From positions 38,660,408-38,724,407 of the forward strand of contig CM070904.1 in NCBI GenBank assembly GCA_036417435.1: 64,000 nucleotides of DNA, given 5' to 3'. Below the pieces are notes generated by a model. The model was not told the DNA's origin. It saw only the letters and a program-made list of their open reading frames with translations, and ran no database searches. Positions 58,228 to 64,000 of this stretch are shown piece by piece. Each line of letters opens with the position of its first letter. Within the stretch, counting starts at the first letter, position 1. The DNA comes from Inia geoffrensis (lineage: Eukaryota; Chordata; Mammalia; Artiodactyla; Iniidae). A program made the position numbers and the translations under genes.

Positions 58228-58264
<37 letters not shown>
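58228..58264. repeat. (CA)n microsatellite
   Basis: About 18 CA units, uninterrupted. Confidence 0.95.
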
Positions 58265-58265
<1 letters not shown>

Positions 58266-58497
58266 CCTTTTCATATAACCCCAATGTGACCCCAAGTTTC
58301 TCCAACAGACAGCCCCTCTCCTCCTGTGCCCACTCCCATCTCTTGGCAGCCTGCCTTCTGAGCCTACCTCTCTGACATAATGTTCCCTGTGAGGTCACTA
58401 GTGACTTCCTGAATACGAAATCCAATGACAATATCCTCAACCTTGACCTCAGGCAATGTAACATTGCTGGACAAAACCTCACTGTTTTTTGTTGTGG

Positions 58498-58617
58498 TTT
58501 TTTTTTTTTGGCCATGCTGAGCAGCTTGTGGGATCTTCGTTCCCCGGCCAGGGATTAAAGCCAGGCCACGGCAGTGAAAGCGCAGAGCCCTAACCAATGG
58601 GCGGCCAGGGAACTCCC
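58498..58617 (-). mobile_element. Minimal CHR-type SINE
   Basis: T tail, ggccatgctgagcagcttgt, gatcttcgttccccggccag, ends gcggccagggaactccc. The flanks acaaaacctcact and ccacaacctcacc are similar. Confidence 0.85.
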
Positions 58618-58680
58618 ACAACCTCACCTGGTAAAGTACTTTATTTGGCTTCTGTATCCTTGTACAATTCTTGGTTCCTG

Positions 58681-59232
58681 TGATAGGCTGAAAAATCTCA
58701 CCCCACCCCCTGCAAAATATATCCACGTCCTAATACCTGGAACCTGTGAATATTACCCTATATAGAAATGGGGGGGGGGGTGTCTTACCCAAGTCGGCCC
58801 TAAATGCCATCACAAGTGTCCTTCTAAGAGAGAGGCAGAGGGAGATTCGACACACGTCTGCAGAAAAGAAGGTGATGTGAAGACAGAACAGAGAGAGATT
58901 TGAAGACCTGGCCTTGAAGGCTGGAGTGACGCAGCAATAAGCCAAGCAATCCTGGCAGCCACCAGAAATTAGAAGAGTCAAAGAACAGGTTCTTGCACAG
59001 AGCCCCTGAGGGAGCATGGCCCTACTGATAATTGATTTCCATCTAGGGATACTGATCTTGGACTTCTGGCCTTCAGAACAATCAGAGAATAAATTCCTAG
59101 TGTTTGAAGCCATCCAGTTTATAGTATTGAATTGGGCAAAAAGTTCATTCCATACGGTCTTACAGGAAAGACTGAACGAAGTTTTTGGCCAACTCAGTAC
59201 TTTGTTACAGCAGCCAGAGGAAACTAATACAT
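58681..59232 (+). mobile_element. MLT1 solo LTR containing a MITE
   Basis: tgataggctgaaaaatctca, cacgtcctaatacctggaac, gcagccaccagaaattagaa, tggacttctggccttcagaa and cagcagccagaggaaactaa follow the MLT1 LTR from end to end. A 71 bp MITE interrupts it at 59127. A poly(G) run lies near 58769-58780. Confidence 0.88.
59127..59197. mobile_element. Mariner-like MITE flanked by TA
   Basis: Inverted ends ttgggcaaaaagttcattc and gaacgaagtttttggccaa. TA dinucleotides flank it at 59125-59126 and 59198-59199, and removing it restores the expected LTR text. This fits Tc1/mariner MITEs known in ruminants and whales. Confidence 0.85.
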
Positions 59233-59340
59233 TCCACTCAGACTTTTCTGACTGCCGAGTCTTCTGCTGGTGCCTTGTTGTCTTCCCCCGCAAAAGGAGT
59301 CATTCTCCAAATTCTGTCCTCTGCCCTCTCCCCTCCTTCG

Positions 59341-59741
59341 TCAGCTCAGGCTACCACAACATAATACCACAGACTGAATGGCTTAAACAACAAGGATTTA
59401 CTTCTCACAGTTCTTTCTGGAGACTGGTAGTCCAAGATCAAGGTGCCAGCAGGGCCAGGTCCTGGTGAGGCCTCTCTTTGGGCTGTCACTGGCCACCTTC
59501 TTGCTATGTCCTCACACGGCCTTTTTTCCTTGGTGCATGTGGGTGAAGAAAGAGAGAGAACAAGCTCCCTGGCGCCTCTTCCTCTTCTTTTAAGGGCACT
59601 AATCCCATCATGAGGGTCCCACCCATCTGACCTCATCTAAACCTAATCACCTCCCAAAAAAGCCCCATTCCAAATATTGTCACATGTGTGGGCGCAGGGT
59701 TTCAACATTTGATTTGGGGGGGGGGGCCACAATTCAGTCCC
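59341..59741 (-). mobile_element. MaLR LTR (MLT1A/MST type)
   Basis: Reverse LTR: tcagctcaggctaccacaac, ccacagactgaatggcttaa, gtccaagatcaaggtgccag, ttcttgctatgtcctcacac, tggtgcatgtgggtgaagaa and cacaattcagtccccag. About 400 bp, near complete. A poly(G) run lies at 59717-59726. Confidence 0.9.
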
Positions 59742-60489
59742 CAGCACCTCCTGTCTCATCATGATCCTAGGCTGTGTCACCCACTCCCCTGCCCTGATGC
59801 AAACACCCCCAAAGTGCATCTCCCTGTCTGTAACTACCTCATTCTCCAGGCCCACATTTCCCATTGACCACCAGCTGTTTCCTTCCACAAGTGGCACCAG
59901 GAGCTAAATTCAGTATATCTCAATTGAAGTCCTCTCCTGCCTCTGCCCAGCATCATCCTCATCACTGCTACCAGAACCATCTTTTTTTTTTCTCTAATCC
60001 CTTATTTCTGAGAAATTCTGCCATTCCTCCTGTCCTCTGTGAGCATCAGCAGGTACCAGTATGGCCCCTGCCTGAAGATCAAGGTATAAAAAATAAAACA
60101 AATTTTAAAAAATTAACTCTAGCAATTTTAGATGACCCAAAACTGAATCAGAGCCTACAGATGCTGAATCTTCTACACCTCACCTGCATAAATGTGAATG
60201 AGTGGGAATTGCGCATCTTCAGAGGTAATCACTGATAACTGGTCTCTGCTGATGACATAACCTAGAGGACTGTCTTCACCTCTGGGCATCACTTTAAACA
60301 GAACACCTATCACCTGTAAGTCCAGACAAGGTAGGCCAAGACAGGGGGCTCCAAAGTCTACCTCACACAGGAAAAGCGGAAGAGGCCGGGACGCTCAGTC
60401 TTTAGAAGAGGTGCCAAGTCAACAGGATAAGCTCACTCCGAAGTCCTGCCATGTGGAAACAGAGATTCATCCTGTGGTTAACAACAGAC
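59742..60489. other. Unique sequence
   Basis: A 123-codon frame at 59864-60235 has no recognisable domain. No gene called. Confidence 0.45.
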
Positions 60490-60710
60490 TCTACAGTGAA
60501 GCTGATCAGGATGTGAATACAATATCTATCTCTTATTAGCTCTAGGACCTCCAGAAAGGTCCATGACTTCTCTGAGACTTAAAAATCCCTGTCTACAAAG
60601 AGGGGAATGATAAAACTACCTCAGAGCACTGGTGTACAAATTAAGTATAATCATGTATGTAAAGCATTTACCACAGTGGCCAGTATATATGTGCTTGATA
60701 AAATGTTAGC
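60490..60710 (+). repeat. MIR SINE
   Basis: acttctctgagacttaaaaa, aagaggggaatgataaaact and aagcatttaccacagtggcc then gtgcttgataaaatgttagc follow MIR order. Confidence 0.75.
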
Positions 60711-60749
60711 TAAGAAAATAATAACTAAGAAGCAGTAGTTAGAAAAACA

Positions 60750-61088
60750 GCACTTCCCTGGTGGCACGATGAAGAACCCACCTGCCAATGCAGGGGACAC
60801 GGGTTCGAGCCCTGGTCTGGGAAGATCTCACATGCTGCGGAGCAACTCAGCCCGTGTGCCACAATTACTAAGCTGGCACTCCAGAGCCTGGGAGCCACAA
60901 CTACTGAGCCGGCGTGCCACAACTAGTGAAGCCCGCGCGCCTAGAGACTCAGCTCTGAAACGAGAAGCCGCCTCAATGAGAAACCCGCACAACGCAATGA
61001 AGAGTACCCCTGCTGACTGCAACTAGAGACAACCCACACGCAGCAATGAAGACCCAACGCAGCCAAAAGTTAATTAAAAAAAGAAAAA
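60750..61088 (+). mobile_element. Long-form CHR SINE
   Basis: gcacttccctggtggcacga (small deletion in the head) to acccaacgcagccaaaagtt and an A-rich tail. It lies tail-to-tail with the next SINE. Confidence 0.92.
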
Positions 61089-61119
61089 GACATTTCATCT
61101 GACCATGAAAAAAAAGACT

Positions 61120-61275
61120 CTTTTTTTTTTAAAAAAAAATTTTATTTTATTTTTAATTTTTGGCCATCGGACACAGCATGCAGGATCTTAGTTGCCTGAC
61201 CAGGGATCGAACCCACGCCCCCTGCACTGCAGTGGAAGCACAGAGTCTTAACCACTGGATCACCAGGGAAGTCCC
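61120..61275 (-). mobile_element. Minimal CHR-type SINE
   Basis: T-rich tail, tttggccatcggacacagca, gatcgaacccacgccccctg, ends atcaccagggaagtccc. Confidence 0.88.
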
Positions 61276-62667
61276 AAAACTTTCTGAAGTTAGGATTGGG
61301 CAACATAAACTGGGTCTCACTATATTACTAGAATCTCAACAGTAGACGTATTCAAACAAAGTCTGGAGGAACATTAGAATTTACCTAAAGAGAATAAGGA
61401 ATCTCCATGATGGCAACTTAGACATGGAGGTATGTGGAAAGAGGAACCTGCCCTCTGCCCTATGCAGTGGGCACTACTGGAGAACTGAAGGTCTAGTGTC
61501 CTTAGCATGGTGACTTCATCACTTAAAGGTACTGAAACCTACTTGCAACTAAGAACTTATTCTTATTTCACCAGAACTAAATTGTGTCTGTCCCTGCTTC
61601 GAGCAAAAAATAGCCATCTTTTGTATAAAAATCATTCCCTAAGAATGCTCTCTTTATGGGACATGTAAAGTTTAAGCCTCTGCTTTCAGGAGACTGGTAC
61701 ATCAATTACTCCGTGATAAATATCTCTTCAGTTCTGATACCATATTTGCTCGTTCACAGTGAAGAATAACCTGGGATTAGATCCAAATGCTCACAAAATG
61801 ACTATATATACACACTACTCTTTTTGAAAAACAATATCAAGAAGTCTCCATTTTGAAAATGTACTTCAAATAAACAAAGTTCACTTGGCATGTAAAAATG
61901 CTACAATGTTTCTAAATGCAATTAACGGGAATGCCAGAAATTTCCCTGAATTAAAAAAAAAAAAAAAAAAAAACCTATCATGGATAAGGTACCCAGGTAA
62001 GAAATATAAACTCCAAGATTTTCTTGTAAGATAGAAATGGTAGGTTTTTTCTTTTTTAATCTCCCTGAATTCTGCCATAAAAAAAACAGAGAAACTAGGA
62101 TAGAAAAACAAAAACTCAAACATTTACAACAAAACTAGGTGAAAGGAATTTACAGAAAACATAAAATATGAGCACTGAACTTCATACTATCAGCAGTGAT
62201 CGGGAAGAAACAGAAGGGAAAACCCCAAAATCAACAGATAACCACCAGAATGAGTAAGAGAAAGGCAGCCCAAACCAAGAGAAAGCCTTACAAGCTCCAA
62301 TTCATGGACAAGGAAGAACAATAAGGTCTGTTAAAGCTGTGTGCGCTGAACTAGCATGGCAAACCTCTTTTTTAGGACAGAGTTCCACACTGAGAAAAAA
62401 TTACTAGAAGCAGAATCCAAACAAAAAAGACCAGAAACAACTGGGGCAAAGGAAAGCTCCATCATAATGAAAAATGAAAAACAGGCACAAAACCAAAGAA
62501 TAGGAGGCAGACCCAAAGAAAGAGGCCATATTTTTTAAATCACTTTATGGAAAAAAAAAAAAAAAAAAGACAGACTTCTAGAAACTCTCATGCTCAAAAA
62601 CCTCTTCAAACTTACCCTTCCTCGTAGAAGTGCAGAAAGACTTGTTTCATTTAAACATGAGTCACAG
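61276..62667. other. Unique AT-rich sequence
   Basis: Poly(A) runs lie at 61952-61973 and 62550-62568. No gene recognised. The text after 62200 may belong to an old L1, but this is not firm. Confidence 0.4.
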
Positions 62668-62988
62668 GGGACCTGCCTGGTGGCGCGGTGGTTAATAATC
62701 CGCCTGCCAATGCAGGGGACGTGGATTCGAGCCCTGGTCCGGGAAGATCCCACATGCTGCAGAGCAACTAAGCCCGTGCGCCACAACTACTGAGCCCGCG
62801 GGCCGCAACTACTAAAGCTTGAGTGCCTAAAGCCCGTGCTCCACAACAAGAGAAGCCACTACAAGAAGAAGCCCGTGAACCACAACAAAGAGTAGCCCCT
62901 GCTCGCTGCAACTAGAGAAAGCCTACGCACAGCAACGAAGACTCAACACAGCGATAAGTAAATAAATTTATTTTAAAAATACATAAAT
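62668..62988 (+). mobile_element. Long-form CHR SINE, full length
   Basis: gggacctgcctggtggcgcg to actcaacacagcgataagta and an A-rich tail. The duplication aaacatgagtcacag at 62653-62667 and 62989-63003 is perfect. Confidence 0.96.
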
Positions 62989-63003
62989 AAACATGAGTCA
63001 CAG

Positions 63004-63479
63004 AAAAAGACTGTACCCAAATATTATTCAATTAAATAAAAGAATGAGAAGCAGGAAAATGTCCGTCTACGTGGTGAGCACACGCACACAAGAAAAACAT
63101 GCTCACTAAACTGATGCAAACTCTAGCACAGCATCTCAAAAGGAACGCATAGAAATAAAGTGACACATGTATGAAAATATCTGTATATACAAACCACAGT
63201 TTAAAACTTCAGAAACACATGATTGGAGAAATAAAACATTGAAAAACACAGATGAGAGAACTCAGCAAAGGCTTAAAACGAAAAGAAAATTTTCATTTCA
63301 GCAATGAAGAGAACACTAGAAAGACCACAAGAGCAAAAAAAAAAAAATACTATTTTCTAGAAAATGGAAAGGAGGAAAATCTTTAAAACAAACGAAACAT
63401 AAAAAGATTTCAGGAAAATTAACAGATACAGATGAAAGGTAAAGATGATCCAACACTATCAGAAAACTTACACAAGCCT
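63004..63479. other. AT-rich sequence before an L1, possible old L1 5' text
   Basis: Motifs such as gagaagcaggaaaatgt and ggagaaataaaacattgaaa vaguely resemble decayed L1 5' regions. No coding region is called. Confidence 0.3.
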
Positions 63480-64000
63480 CTTAGATACGATCACCACCAG
63501 AGGGTAGACAGCAGAAGCAAGAAGAATTACAATCCTGCAGCCTGTGGAACAAAAACACATTCATAGAAACATAGACAAGATGAAAAGGCAGAGGGCTATG
63601 TACCAGATGAAGGAGCAAGATAAAACCCCAGAAAAACACCGAAATGAAGAGGAGATAAGCAACTTTCCAGAAAAAGAACTCAGAATAATGATAGTGAAGA
63701 TGATCCAGGACCTCGGAAAAAGAATGGAGGCAAAGATCGTGAAGATGCAAGAAAGGTTTATCAAAGACCTAGAAAAATTAAAGAACAAAGAAACAGAGAT
63801 GAACAATAAAATAACTGAAATGAAAACTACACTAAAGGACTCAATAGCAGAATAACTGAGGCAGCAAAACTGATAAGTGACCTGAAAGAAAGAATGGTGG
63901 AATTCACTGCTGTGGAACAGAATAAAGAAAAAAGAATGAAAAGAAATGAAGACAGCCTAAGAGACCTCTGGGACAACATTAAACGCGATAACATTCTCAT
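63480..64000 (+). mobile_element. L1 5' UTR end and ORF1, runs off the window
   Basis: ttagatacgatcaccaccag and the following 100 bp lead directly into L1 ORF1. The element continues beyond 64000, so its length is unknown. As it starts in the 5' part, it may be much longer than the other L1 copies here. Confidence 0.75.
63580..64000 (+). pseudogene. L1 ORF1 N-terminal part (coiled coil), frameshifted and partial
   Basis: ORF1 encodes the L1 RNA-binding protein that forms the retrotransposition particle. ATG at 63580 gives MKRQRAMYQMKEQDKTPEK, then a Lys/Glu-rich heptad region (for example RIMIVKMIQDLGKRMEAKIV) typical of the ORF1 coiled coil. The frame stops at 63853-63855. In another frame from about 63834, the conserved continuation is open to the window edge (VEFTAVEQNKEKRMKR, then SLRDLWDNIKR). 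So a single-base shift lies near 63830-63836. The RRM and C-terminal domain are beyond the window. GTG at 63544 in the same frame is not needed as a start. Confidence 0.8.

Noticed and set aside
58228..58264. CRISPR-like or satellite array
   Set aside because: It is a plain CA microsatellite; no array with regular spacers exists in the window.
62356..62538. Lys/Glu-rich 60-codon frame as a small gene
   Set aside because: Lies in A-rich sequence next to poly(A); composition alone explains it.

Overview
This window is nuclear DNA from a cetartiodactyl mammal, most likely a whale or dolphin. It carries about thirty copies of tRNA-derived SINEs of the CHR type (heads such as cttccctggtggcgcagtgg, then a tRNA B-box such as ggttcgtgcccc). 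They occur as a long form (about 330 bp), a compact form (about 205 bp) and a minimal form (about 125 bp). I saw no BovB or ruminant-type tails. Younger L1 LINEs end in the way known from artiodactyls and cetaceans. The group assignment is recall plus pattern matching; no database was searched.

I found no convincing resident protein-coding exon, no RNA gene and no CpG island. Almost every longer open frame lies in a SINE (both strands of the compact form stay open) or is a broken piece of L1 ORF1/ORF2. The window reads as a gene desert or a large intron.

Layout. 1-10 kb: mostly unique sequence with old hAT, MIR and L1 remnants and a minus-strand L1 3' end carrying two microsatellites. 10-20.5 kb: an old plus-strand L1 that received several SINEs, a hAT element and a younger L1 with a classic 5' inversion (15204-19521). 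20.5-31 kb: SINEs in alternating orientation, L1 ends, two adjacent perfect hairpins (28531-28619) and MIR/hAT/MLT1 remnants. 31-48 kb: an L1 end with microsatellites, MaLR LTRs, MIRs and SINEs in mostly unique DNA. 48-52 kb: unclassified dispersed repeats and two SINEs. 52.3-57.5 kb: a nested stack in which an ancient DNA transposon was split by a long CHR SINE, the SINE by an L1, and the L1 by two compact SINEs; a second L1 hit the same transposon. 57.5-64 kb: CA repeat, MLT1 LTRs (one with a mariner-like MITE), SINEs, and the start of an L1 ORF1 running off the end.

The most interesting object is the 0.5 kb of non-L1 sequence at 55628-56151. It lies between the 3' end of the L1 and a poly(A) run, inside the target-site duplication. 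It looks like a 3' transduction and contains a splice-acceptor-like site followed by 47 open codons and a stop, as a captured terminal exon would.
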